Assembly (NCBI GenBank): GCA_021814005.1
Contig: JAKAJC010000005.1
Coordinates: 1 to 63,246 of the forward strand
DNA: 63,246 nt
Direction: 5' to 3'
Origin: Microcaldota archaeon
GTDB lineage: Archaea; Micrarchaeota; Micrarchaeia; Anstonellales; Anstonellaceae
The position numbers and the translations under genes are program-made. This document shows, in pieces, positions 1 through 7,558 of the stretch (position 1 is the stretch's first letter; every line of letters begins with the position of its first letter). The notes under the pieces are model-generated. The model saw only the letters and a program-made list of their open reading frames with translations. It ran no database searches and was not told the origin of the DNA.

Positions 1-537
1 GTGCTTCACTCCAAGCTGGTCCATAACCTTGCCGCACACGAAATCGACGAGCTGCTCTATGTTTTTTGGCTGATGGTAGAAGCCGGGAGAGGCGGGCAGA
101 ATTATGCCGCCGGCCAGAGTGATGAGGCGCATGTTTTCGATTGCAATAAGAGAATAGGGAGTTTCGCGCACGACGAGGATGAGCTTTTTTCTTTCTTTTA
201 GGGCCACTTCGGCCGCCCTTGTGGTGAGGCTGCCCCCGACCCCGTGCGCTATTTCGCCCAAGGTTTTGAGAGAGCAGGGGCAGACGACAACGGCATCTGC
301 CGCATTGGAGCCCGAGGCAAACGGGGCGGTTAAATCGAATTCGTCATAGTCGGAATTCGGCAGGGAGCAGGCGCCTTTTCGCCCCGTCCCGTCATTTTCG
401 CACTCAGCTTCTGCCACTTTTTTTGCGCCTGAAGAAACCACTGTTTTCACATCTTGTTTGGCATCGCGCAGGGCCTTGGCTAATCTTGTGCCATAAACAA
501 TGCCCGAGGCGCCCGTGATGGCAAGAAGAATGCGCAT
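1..537 (-). CDS. ubiX: UbiX-family flavin prenyltransferase, C-terminus cut by window edge
   Basis: The frame is open from an ATG at 537 to the window edge (179 residues), so about ten C-terminal residues are probably missing. Visible family signatures are the N-terminal nucleotide-binding GASG (residues 9-12), CPCSLKTLGEIAHGVG in the middle, RETPYS, and a C-terminal LPASPGFYHQP segment. UbiX proteins transfer a dimethylallyl group from dimethylallyl monophosphate to FMN, making the prenylated flavin cofactor of UbiD-type decarboxylases; this is family knowledge. No ubiD is visible here. The gene lies 64 nt downstream of an unknown gene on the same strand and close to isopentenyl phosphate kinase, which handles the matching monophosphate pool. 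Identification is confident. Confidence 0.93.
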   Translation of the reverse strand, partial: MRILLAITGASGIVYGTRLAKALRDAKQDVKTVVSSGAKKVAEAECENDGTGRKGACSLPNSDYDEFDLTAPFASGSNAADAVVVCPCSLKTLGEIAHGVGGSLTTRAAEVALKERKKLILVVRETPYSLIAIENMRLITLAGGIILPASPGFYHQPKNIEQLVDFVCGKVMDQLGVKH

Positions 538-601
538 GGAAAAACATCGGGAGGGAAGAATAAAAAGCAGGGGCTTGCCGCCGGCATCCGGTTGGGCAGC
601 C

Positions 602-1204
602 TCACTCTTGCATTAAATCTTTCAGCCGCGCCCAGCGCCGCGCGGCGTCAATCTGGGAATAGACGGCTTCGATGGCATCCCAGCCTATTCTGTTTTCCAG
701 CAGGGAGGTGAGTTCGAAAAGCACGCGCTCGTGGTGGCTGAGCCCGCCATAGGGAGATTTGCCAAAAATTTCCAGCGGCTGGCGAAGGCCGCCCGAGGTG
801 ATAACCCCGCCGGTGATTGTCACCGAATAGTTTTGGTCCAGCTTTCCTATGTCAAGATGGTCGGACATCATGGAGACAATGTTGAAATGCGCGGGGGCAA
901 TTTCCTGCGGCAGGGAGATGATGTGCTCTTTGTCAAAACGGATTTTGAGATGCACATATTTCTGACTGGGAGAGAGGGTGTAGATGATTTGCTGCTCGCG
1001 CGAGTGAAAGGAGACAAGAGGAAAGGCTGAATGGCCGTCAAAAAGGGCGTAGAGGGCCGCGGTGCCGCCGTTTATGACAGATGCCGGAAAACTGAGCTCT
1101 TTCAGCTTGTTGAGCAGGGCGGCCGGGCGCGAGCGGTCGAAAACCAGCGCAGGCACGTCCTTGCGGCCGGAGATAAATATGGGGGTTGGTTTAGGGGGTG
1201 TCAT
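602..1204 (-). CDS. Uncharacterised 200-residue protein
   Basis: I do not recognise this protein. It is soluble, without signal peptide or membrane segment, mixed alpha/beta in character, and ends in a helical charged stretch. The ATG at 1204 follows AAGGT (spacing about 7) and a box A (TTTATAAA, centred near 1240) suits a short leader. It precedes ubiX on the same strand by 64 nt, so the two may be cotranscribed. Family-level function is unknown. Confidence 0.75.
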   Translation of the reverse strand: MTPPKPTPIFISGRKDVPALVFDRSRPAALLNKLKELSFPASVINGGTAALYALFDGHSAFPLVSFHSREQQIIYTLSPSQKYVHLKIRFDKEHIISLPQEIAPAHFNIVSMMSDHLDIGKLDQNYSVTITGGVITSGGLRQPLEIFGKSPYGGLSHHERVLFELTSLLENRIGWDAIEAVYSQIDAARRWARLKDLMQE

Positions 1205-1262
1205 TTCAGTACCTTGAAATAATACCTGCTTTCAAGTTTATAAAACAAGTATTGCGCGGATG

Positions 1263-1273
1263 CACCAAAAGAG
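1263..1273 (+). repeat. Intergenic motif CACCAAAAGAG, copy 1
   Basis: First of three identical 11-base copies seen in intergenic DNA upstream of rightward genes; this copy lies 51 nt before the isopentenyl phosphate kinase start, in a divergent intergenic region. The function is unknown and chance cannot be excluded. Confidence 0.3.
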
Positions 1274-1295
1274 GCATTTGGCTGCGGACAGTGCA

Positions 1296-1302
1296 TTTTT
1301 AT
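1296..1302 (+). promoter_or_regulatory. Box A for isopentenyl phosphate kinase
   Basis: TTTTTAT centred 26 nt upstream of the ATG at 1325, the distance expected for an archaeal leaderless transcript. No Shine-Dalgarno precedes this ATG, which fits. Confidence 0.5.
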
Positions 1303-1324
1303 CTTGTGCCGTGCTGATGGTTTT

Positions 1325-2080
1325 ATGCAAATTCTAAAACTCGGCGGCAGCGTCATTACCGACAAGAACAAGCCGCAGACCGCGAACATGCAGGCCATCA
1401 AATCGCTGGCCAAAGCCGTTTCCCATGTCTGGAATTCGGGCGTGCATGACATAGTGCTGGTGCACGGCGCGGGCTCGTTCGGCCATTCGCTTGTGCTTGA
1501 GCACGGGCTCGACAACGGCGTGCGCACCGACGAGCAGAAGGCGGCCGCGGCCAAAACGCATGCAGCCTGCGAAAAACTGACAGGCATGGTGGTCAATGCT
1601 TTGGTTGAGGAAGGCGTGCCTGCGGCGGCTCTCTCGCCGCCTCTTCTTATTGTCCAGACAAACAAGCGCATTGTGAAATTTGACCAGAAAAAGGTGCTTG
1701 ATTCTCTGGCCATGGGCTATATGCCGGTTTTGCGCGGAGACATGGTGCCAGACACTACTCTTGGCATGTCGGTATGCTCCGGAGACCAGATTGTTGCTTA
1801 TTTGGGCAAAAAGGCCGAGCGCATAGTGGTCGGGACAAATGTTGACGGAGTGATGGCTGACGGCAAGGTGGTGCCGCTTATCACAAGCCAGAATTTTGCA
1901 AAATATGAGGCGCATCTGGGCGCATCAGGCTCGCCTGACGTGACTGGGGGCATGGCGGGCAAGATAAAGGAACTGCTTGCGGGCAAGGTGTCTGCTTATG
2001 TTGTTAATGCGCACCGGCCGGAAAGGCTGGAAGCTCTGCTGATGGGAAAGAAAACAATTTGCACGCAGATTGAATTTTAG
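1325..2080 (+). CDS. ipk: Isopentenyl phosphate kinase (amino acid kinase fold)
   Basis: A 251-residue protein of the amino acid kinase superfamily. The start MQILKLGGSVITDK carries the N-terminal Lys and GGS loop; VHGAGSFGH contains the His (residue 54) typical of isopentenyl phosphate kinases; GTNVDGVM and DVTGGMAGKI match the nucleotide-binding half. The enzyme phosphorylates isopentenyl monophosphate with ATP to isopentenyl diphosphate in the archaeal mevalonate pathway. An in-frame TTG at 1304 would add seven residues, but the ATG at 1325 fits the box A spacing and the conserved N-terminus. It faces the ubiX group head to head. Confidence 0.93.
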   Translation: MQILKLGGSVITDKNKPQTANMQAIKSLAKAVSHVWNSGVHDIVLVHGAGSFGHSLVLEHGLDNGVRTDEQKAAAAKTHAACEKLTGMVVNALVEEGVPAAALSPPLLIVQTNKRIVKFDQKKVLDSLAMGYMPVLRGDMVPDTTLGMSVCSGDQIVAYLGKKAERIVVGTNVDGVMADGKVVPLITSQNFAKYEAHLGASGSPDVTGGMAGKIKELLAGKVSAYVVNAHRPERLEALLMGKKTICTQIEF

Positions 2081-2138
2081 TTTGGAAGAAGGACTAAAAA
2101 GAAAATTAAAAAAATAAAAATTAAAAATAAAAAGAAAA

Positions 2139-2858
2139 TTACTGCGCAGCTTCAGCCGGACCGGCAGTCTCTGTTCCGGCGTTCGGCTGCTCGGTGTTCG
2201 GCTGGGGCGCCGGGCGGTTGACGTTGATTGTGCCGGCGGGCTGCTGCACGTTGACGTTGCCGTTAGGGCCGACTGTAACATTGGTCGGGCCGGTGGCGTT
2301 CACCGTGGTCTGGCCGTCGGGGCCCATGGTCACGTTTGTGGTGCCGGGGCGGGGCTGTGCGGGTGGCTGCGGCTGGCGCTCTTCACGGCGGCGACGGCTG
2401 GCCCACAGGGCGCCGACAGCGGTCATAATGGCTGCGGCTGCGGCGCCGAGCGCGAATTTAATCCAGTCCGGAACGTCGGTAATGCTCTTGATTACAGGAA
2501 TCTCGGCCGGCTTGGCGGTGACGGTGTCGGCTTTGGCCTTGCCGTCATCGATAAGACGCACGTTGACAGTGTCGTTGTTTTTGAGCGGAGCGGGCTGGGG
2601 CTTGGGGTGGACATGGCTCTTGATGATGACAACCTTGGGCTCGGAGTTGAGCTCGTCGAATGAGGAGCGCTTGGGGCCCGAGGTCATCTCGCCGCTGTTG
2701 ACAATAACGGTGTTGTACTGGCGTGAATTGGGGCTGTTCTCAATCTTGTTGTCAATCTTGATGTCCTGGCCTTTCAGGTTCTGCCCAAAGGCGATAAGCA
2801 CCGAAGTCATGACGATTGCAGCTGTTTTTTTGACAGGTCCCACAGTTGTCGTTTTCAT
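2139..2858 (-). CDS. Membrane protein with low-complexity N/G/P-rich tail
   Basis: A 239-residue protein I cannot assign. An N-terminal hydrophobic segment (about residues 10-28) looks like a signal peptide or anchor, and a second segment near residues 130-150 (FALGAAAAAIMTAVGALWA) is followed by a basic RRRR cluster, giving an extracellular middle and, after the stop-transfer, an Asn/Gly/Pro-rich tail with repeated NVTxGPxG-like units. The ATG at 2858 follows GGAGGGAT; an upstream in-frame TTG is less likely. A strong box A lies near 2929-2942. Confidence 0.72.
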   Translation of the reverse strand: MKTTTVGPVKKTAAIVMTSVLIAFGQNLKGQDIKIDNKIENSPNSRQYNTVIVNSGEMTSGPKRSSFDELNSEPKVVIIKSHVHPKPQPAPLKNNDTVNVRLIDDGKAKADTVTAKPAEIPVIKSITDVPDWIKFALGAAAAAIMTAVGALWASRRRREERQPQPPAQPRPGTTNVTMGPDGQTTVNATGPTNVTVGPNGNVNVQQPAGTINVNRPAPQPNTEQPNAGTETAGPAEAAQ

Positions 2859-2928
2859 CAAATCCCTCCTATACTTGGTTCGTTATTCAATATGTTGATT
2901 ACACTCTTTGATAATTTCTATAACACTA

Positions 2929-2942
2929 CATATTTATATACT
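2929..2942 (-). promoter_or_regulatory. Box A upstream of membrane protein gene
   Basis: On the minus strand the segment reads TATATAAATATG, a strong archaeal TATA element about 75 nt before the ATG at 2858, implying a leader of roughly 45-50 nt that includes the GGAGGGAT ribosome site. Confidence 0.5.
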
Positions 2943-2984
2943 TATGCCCACCCACAAGGAAAGGCATGCCTCGAAGGCCGCCGC

Positions 2985-3644
2985 TTACTGCGACGGCGCA
3001 TTGAGCATAACAGGCTTTTGCGCGCCGTATTCGGGTGCAAAAGCGCACAGCTTGTCGGCCAGCGCTCCGGCGTTTGTGAGCGGATAGGCAAACACCCTTG
3101 TCTGCTGCACGGTTTTGCCTTTCTGATTTATCGAGCCGGCGCGATACTCGACCTTCATCTTTATGCCGAAGTTGCGCTCAAGCACAGAGAGCAGAAAAGA
3201 TGCGAATTCCTTGAGCTGGGCAAGATTTGAGGCGGTGGTTGTGAACTCGTAGGGAACGGCTTTGCCATCTGTCGCGCTCGACTGAATCGACTGCAGGATT
3301 ATGCCCTCAAGAGACTGGAGCATGCTGCCGGGCAGGCCCTCCTGGCGCGTGGCATAGAAATAATCGTATTGGGAGTCGAATTTCGACAGAAACTGGTTTT
3401 GGAATGCGTTGAAGCCGATTTCGAGCTTCTGCGCGCGCGTGAGCTTTTGAGCCGGCGGCTGGGTTTGCTTGAGCGGCATCTGCTCGACGCGGGTTTTGAA
3501 ATAGTTCAATTCCGCGCGCGTGCGGTTGTATTCTGAAACCGAGACGCAGCCGGTGAGAGAAGTGCCTGCCATGGCTCCTATGATGCCCCATGTGACGAGG
3601 CGGTTGGTGAATTTTGAGGGTTTTGGCTGGATTTTCTGCTCCAA
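2985..3644 (-). CDS. Predicted lipoprotein, 219 residues
   Basis: The N-terminus has a basic stretch, a hydrophobic core (VTWGIIGAMAGTS) and a lipobox-like LTGC, so the Cys near residue 33 is probably lipidated and the protein anchored outside the membrane. The rest is helical with a coiled-coil-prone segment just after the lipobox; no family recognised. The start is TTG, chosen because AAGGGTG lies 7 nt upstream and the only later Met falls inside the signal peptide. It sits behind the other leftward membrane protein gene but has its own upstream TATA. Confidence 0.7.
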   Translation of the reverse strand: MEQKIQPKPSKFTNRLVTWGIIGAMAGTSLTGCVSVSEYNRTRAELNYFKTRVEQMPLKQTQPPAQKLTRAQKLEIGFNAFQNQFLSKFDSQYDYFYATRQEGLPGSMLQSLEGIILQSIQSSATDGKAVPYEFTTTASNLAQLKEFASFLLSVLERNFGIKMKVEYRAGSINQKGKTVQQTRVFAYPLTNAGALADKLCAFAPEYGAQKPVMLNAPSQ

Positions 3645-3690
3645 AATAACACCCTTAATAATACACTATAATACAACATTTAACACTTGA

Positions 3691-3700
3691 CCTTTTTATA
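3691..3700 (-). promoter_or_regulatory. Box A for lipoprotein gene
   Basis: Reads TATAAAAAGG on the minus strand, about 50 nt before the TTG start at 3644. The region between here and 3807 holds nothing else I can identify. Confidence 0.45.
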
Positions 3701-3807
3701 GCTATGCTTGGGGCAAAAGGGCCAAAAACAGGGGTAAGAAAGCGGAGGTTAGGCGGGGTTGGGGAACGGAGTTGGGGGCTCGGGGACCGGTTGATGAGGA
3801 GTCGGGA

Positions 3808-4092
3808 CTACTCTTTTAGCGCTCCGCCGCACTGGGTGCAGAATTTCGTGCCCCACGGGAAACTGATGCTGCATTTGGCGCAGGTGAGCTGCAGTTTCTG
3901 GCCGCAGTTGGGGCAGAATTTCAGCGTGCTGTCGGTTATCGGCTTTTTGCATTTCGGGCATTTGCCCTTGTCCGCCTCGCCCTTGTTGAGCACCTTGCTG
4001 GCCCCTTGCGCAATCTTGTCAGATATGACGCTCCCGGCCTTCCATTCCATGTCATATTTCACGCGATTGGCAACTCCATCCAAAATCCCCAT
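3808..4092 (-). CDS. Double zinc-ribbon protein
   Basis: A 94-residue protein with a helical N-terminal half and two C-terminal zinc ribbons: CPKCKK...CPNCG and CAKC...CTQCG, four CxxC knuckles in all. The start at 4092 is preferred because GGGAT lies 4 nt before that ATG; the ATG at 4098 would overlap the ribosome site. It is the last gene of a tight leftward operon and follows the EF-Tu domain-II-like gene by 22 nt. Such ribbons usually mediate protein or nucleic acid contacts; the specific role is unknown. Confidence 0.75.
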   Translation of the reverse strand: MGILDGVANRVKYDMEWKAGSVISDKIAQGASKVLNKGEADKGKCPKCKKPITDSTLKFCPNCGQKLQLTCAKCSISFPWGTKFCTQCGGALKE

Positions 4093-4114
4093 GTGCATCC
4101 CTCTTTGAGCGGCC

Positions 4115-4396
4115 TTACTTGCCCGCATTTTTTATAATCGTGCCCGGCTGGATTGCGCCTGCGTCGGCGCCCTTGAGCGTGAGGCCGACGGTTTGCCCGG
4201 CCTTGGCTGACGGCACGCTTTTGTTGGCGATTTCGATTTTTTCAACTGTGACGGGTTTGCGGCTCGCGCCCACCAGAACTTGCTGGCCCGCCTTCACTTC
4301 GCCGGATGCAATGATGCCCATTGCCATGGTTTTGCCCATAATGGCGAATACGGCCTGCACCGGCATGGAAAACTGCGGACTGTTTTCATCGGACAT
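4115..4396 (-). CDS. EF-Tu domain-II-like beta-barrel protein
   Basis: The 93 residues match the domain-II barrel of translational GTPases: an initial FAIMGKTMAMGIIASGEVKAGQ segment (split here by a GII turn), VGASRKPVTVEKIEI, and the closing VGLTLKGADAGAIQPG that resembles the G-D-x-G loop. There is no GTPase domain, so it is a stand-alone barrel. It begins 15 nt after the stop of the second FecR-like gene with GGGATGAT upstream. Stand-alone barrels of this kind occur in archaea and bacteria without settled function. Confidence 0.7.
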   Translation of the reverse strand: MSDENSPQFSMPVQAVFAIMGKTMAMGIIASGEVKAGQQVLVGASRKPVTVEKIEIANKSVPSAKAGQTVGLTLKGADAGAIQPGTIIKNAGK

Positions 4397-4411
4397 GAAA
4401 TCATCCCATTT

Positions 4412-5998
4412 CTAGAGCGACGAGCGGAGTTCGCTGGCCCATTTGCCCTCCTGGCGGGCGAGTTCCTCCAGCCTTTGCTTCTGTTTTGCCGACATCTGCA
4501 CCTCGGCGTTGTTCACTTCGGAAAATCCGCCGCGCTTGGCCTGCTCCAGCATGATTTTCGCGGTTTTGATGAGTTCGGGCTCGTCCATTGCCTTGGCCGA
4601 CTCCAGCATTTCCTCCGCCTCTTTGACTGCAGTATCCTGCTGGGCCTTCTGCGCGGCCGGCGTGATTTGCTTGAAATTCTTCAGCTCCGCCTTGGCCTGC
4701 AGGGCGGCGACATAGCCGGGCAGCGAAACGTCGTGGCGGCGGGCGATTTCCTCGGCATGGCGGTCGGGGCGGTCGTTGAGGTCGATTTCCTCAAGGCCGG
4801 AGGAGGTGAGAACGATTTTGGAAGCAACGCTGAGGGTGGGAAGCAGGGTCTGGCCGGAGCCGAAGCCGGGGAGCATGGGATGGCTGGGGCCGATGCGCCC
4901 CTCCCTTGCCTGGCGCGAGATGGGGCATATCTGGCTGGTCTGCCCGCTGCCCGCGTGGATGATTTTGTTCAGGCTGCCGTAGAAGGTGACCGCGCCGCTT
5001 CTGCATTCGATAAAGCCGCGGAACGTTTTGCCGGCCGAGCGGTTTTTGGAGCCTTTGGCCTGCGCCTGCCCCAGAAGGTCTTTGTATTTTTCGGCCATGC
5101 CGGGGGGCATTTTGAGCCCGGCTTTGAGCAGCTTCTGCACGCTGCCCTCCACGCTGTTGGCCACCGGGTCGAGCGGCGCGCCAATCAGGAATTTCGGGCC
5201 CGATGAGGCGGACAGTTTCTGGTTGACGTCGCTGGTTCCGCGGATTTCGGCATAGAAAAGGCCCTCCATCAATTCGACGCTGGAAACGGCCTGCACATTG
5301 TTTGTGACATATTTGTCTTCCGGCTCCCCTGTGTCGGGATGGGAGCTGGATTTTCTGACTGAAAAACGGGCCTTGCTGTTCGGGAATATGTCGATGGCGA
5401 TGAGGTCCTGGTCGTCGATGTTCTCGCCCCGCTGCGGGTCGGGGCTGCTGCGGATGGACCACACATAGGAGCCGGCTTTTGTCTCGATGACATCGCCGTC
5501 CTGCAACGGGGTGACTGGACCCTTGCCGCGGTCGAAGTAATAGTCCCAGAGCCTGATGCGGGAGCCGCCGCGCAAAATGTAGGCCTCGCCGAACACGCGG
5601 TAATCTCGCACGTCGTAATTCTGCACAAGCTGCAGCTTGGGCCCTAGCTGGAATCCGCCGCCCCCGCCCATGCCGCTGTTTTCTGGCGGGCGGCCGTCCT
5701 CGCCGGCGGAGCCCCCGTTGGTGGTGTGAATTATTCTCGGCGGCGCGGCCAGCTTTTTCTGATATTCGGCCGCGTCTTCATCGCGCGCGAGCTTTCGGTA
5801 ATCGGGGGTGGGTTCGGCCTTGTTTTTGGCCTGCATTTCCGCCATCTTCTGGCTGGTTGGGGCCATTTTCTTGGACAGCTCCATGAGTTCGGCCAGCTTT
5901 TTCTTGTCAATGCCGGCCGGGAGCGAAGAAAAATCAGGTTTGGACTGGGAAGCTGCAGGCGATTTTGAATTCTTGCCTTTCCGCGGTTTGTCTGCCAT
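4412..5998 (-). CDS. FecR-like domain protein, large paralogue
   Basis: A 528-residue protein with no signal peptide or membrane segment. The N-terminal 110 residues are charged and helical, followed by a Gly-rich linker. Residues about 150-245 resemble the FecR/LPS-assembly-type beta domain: LQDGDVIETKAGSYVWSI, then IDIFPNSKARFS, then VELMEGLFYAEI. A C-terminal helical region (about 420-528) is Lys/Glu-rich. The next gene upstream shares the same three signatures, so they are paralogues. The start has GAGGTTGA upstream, 9 nt after the paralogue ends. Function is unknown; absence of a signal argues for a cytoplasmic scaffold. Confidence 0.62.
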   Translation of the reverse strand: MADKPRKGKNSKSPAASQSKPDFSSLPAGIDKKKLAELMELSKKMAPTSQKMAEMQAKNKAEPTPDYRKLARDEDAAEYQKKLAAPPRIIHTTNGGSAGEDGRPPENSGMGGGGGFQLGPKLQLVQNYDVRDYRVFGEAYILRGGSRIRLWDYYFDRGKGPVTPLQDGDVIETKAGSYVWSIRSSPDPQRGENIDDQDLIAIDIFPNSKARFSVRKSSSHPDTGEPEDKYVTNNVQAVSSVELMEGLFYAEIRGTSDVNQKLSASSGPKFLIGAPLDPVANSVEGSVQKLLKAGLKMPPGMAEKYKDLLGQAQAKGSKNRSAGKTFRGFIECRSGAVTFYGSLNKIIHAGSGQTSQICPISRQAREGRIGPSHPMLPGFGSGQTLLPTLSVASKIVLTSSGLEEIDLNDRPDRHAEEIARRHDVSLPGYVAALQAKAELKNFKQITPAAQKAQQDTAVKEAEEMLESAKAMDEPELIKTAKIMLEQAKRGGFSEVNNAEVQMSAKQKQRLEELARQEGKWASELRSSL

Positions 5999-6007
5999 AA
6001 TTCAACC

Positions 6008-7174
6008 TCACGCTTTTTTCCATTCTGCCTTGAGCGGCGGATAAGGCGGCAATGAGGCGAGGTCTGCCAGCGCTTCTTTGGTGCGCGCCCGGTTCTGGTC
6101 CGACATCCGCTTGCCTGCAATGGCGCCCTTGCGCGCCTCTTTGGCGAAGTCATAGCCAGATGCCTGCATTTTCTTCATGCTCTCCTGAATCTGGCCGAAG
6201 CCGGTCTGCATTTTGGCAGAAAATTCCTTCACCTTGGCCTCGTCGACATCTGCCATGCTTTTCTGCACGGTTTCGGCCTGCTCGGCCGAGATGCCGAGCG
6301 CCATGAGCTCTTTTTTGCTCATGCCTTTCATTTTGAGCGCCATCTCTATTGCCGAACCCATGCCGGCTCCCTGAAGTTCCATTATCGCCGGCGCGTTGCG
6401 CATGTTCTGCTCGCCCTGATGGATGAGTTCGTCCGAATCCTTGACAGCGAAAACGTCGCGGCCGGTTGACAGGGCGTATTTTGCTATTTTCTGCATCCGC
6501 TCGTCAGTCTGGGTGAAGGGCTTGACATAGATGCCGCCGGGCACAACAACTCCCTCTTTCTGAAAGACTGGAGTGTCGTGCTTCGGGTCGCGCTTGGGCA
6601 CCACCATGAAACGCTGACCGCCCTTGCGGCTCACCAGTTCGAGCTGGCCGTATTTGCAGAAGGTGTGGGTGTAGAAATAGGTGGAGCCGTCACTTGTCAC
6701 CTCGATGGAAAGAAAGCCCGTGCTGTTGTCTGAATAATATGGGCCGGCGTTGGTGGGATGCTTGAATTCAGCCGTAGGGGTGAGAAGCTCGCCGGTTGTA
6801 TCAACCGCAAAAATTCCCTTTGCCAGTTCGATGCGGGAAATGGTGCGGCAGATGTAATGCTCTTTCTTGAGAGTGTAATCATATCCTGATGTGCCGAACG
6901 TGAGTTCGCTGTTGGGAAAGATGGTGAGCATTGTGGAGGCGGCGCACTTTTTCGATTTGTCTGAATAGCCGTTGGCGCTGAAAGTGGCAACGCAGCCCGG
7001 GCCGGTTATGATGGAATCTCCGTCCTCGATTTGCGGGCGGTTTTTCTGCACTTCGGCAAACTTGAGCTCGATGTCTGGAATAAGGGGCGGCAGGAGCTTG
7101 TTTTTGCGCTTGAGGCGCACGCCCGTGCCTATGACGCTCCCCCAGCTGATTTGGCCTTCAACTAGTTCGTTCAT
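6008..7174 (-). CDS. FecR-like domain protein, small paralogue
   Basis: A 388-residue paralogue of the following gene: IEDGDSIITGPGCVATF, TIFPNSELTF and ISRIELAKGIFAV reproduce the FecR-like core at about residues 50-150. The C-terminal third is helical and Met/Lys/Ala-rich with an UBA-like patch (KKELMALGISAEQAETV). No signal peptide. The ATG at 7174 (GGCGAGG upstream) is preferred; a GTG at 7306 would extend the frame by 44 residues and overlap the cupin gene. Both paralogues appear cotranscribed. Confidence 0.6.
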   Translation of the reverse strand: MNELVEGQISWGSVIGTGVRLKRKNKLLPPLIPDIELKFAEVQKNRPQIEDGDSIITGPGCVATFSANGYSDKSKKCAASTMLTIFPNSELTFGTSGYDYTLKKEHYICRTISRIELAKGIFAVDTTGELLTPTAEFKHPTNAGPYYSDNSTGFLSIEVTSDGSTYFYTHTFCKYGQLELVSRKGGQRFMVVPKRDPKHDTPVFQKEGVVVPGGIYVKPFTQTDERMQKIAKYALSTGRDVFAVKDSDELIHQGEQNMRNAPAIMELQGAGMGSAIEMALKMKGMSKKELMALGISAEQAETVQKSMADVDEAKVKEFSAKMQTGFGQIQESMKKMQASGYDFAKEARKGAIAGKRMSDQNRARTKEALADLASLPPYPPLKAEWKKA

Positions 7175-7254
7175 ATGCCTCGCCGGAACATTTTTGTCCG
7201 ACAGCGCGTTGTTACCGAATGTTAATAATGTTTCTTGAATTTTGCCGGCTCCTT

Positions 7255-7533
7255 TCAGCTGAATTTGTATCTTTTCTTGATTTTCTCCTTGATGGTCCAG
7301 ACGCACTTGAGGCCTTGCGGAAAGACTACCCAGTCGCCGGGGCCGAATTTGGCTGACTGCTTTTTGTCCATGCTTGTTACCGAAGCTGAACCCTCGAGAA
7401 TAAGGCAGGTTTCCTGCTCGTCATAATTCCAGTCAAATGTTGAGGGCTCTTTTTCCCATGTGCCCCATTGTTCTGCTTCGGCTGCTTCGGCTGCAGTGGG
7501 CTTGCGGACTATGATTTTTGGAGTGGGAGACAT
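7255..7533 (-). CDS. Small cupin-domain protein
   Basis: A 92-residue single-domain cupin of the EutQ/DUF861-like type. Recognisable elements are EAEQWGTWEKEPSTFDWNYD, ETCLILEGSASV, and the second cupin motif FGPGDWVVFPQGLKCVW. The first motif has Glu and Cys in place of the usual two His, so metal binding is doubtful. The ATG at 7533 follows AAGGTGA by 5 nt; the longer open frame upstream is Ala-rich read-in from the neighbouring gene. It lies between the Ig-like surface protein and the FecR-like pair. Confidence 0.8.
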   Translation of the reverse strand: MSPTPKIIVRKPTAAEAAEAEQWGTWEKEPSTFDWNYDEQETCLILEGSASVTSMDKKQSAKFGPGDWVVFPQGLKCVWTIKEKIKKRYKFS

Positions 7534-7558
7534 AGACTTCACCTTGCTGGATTCTGGC

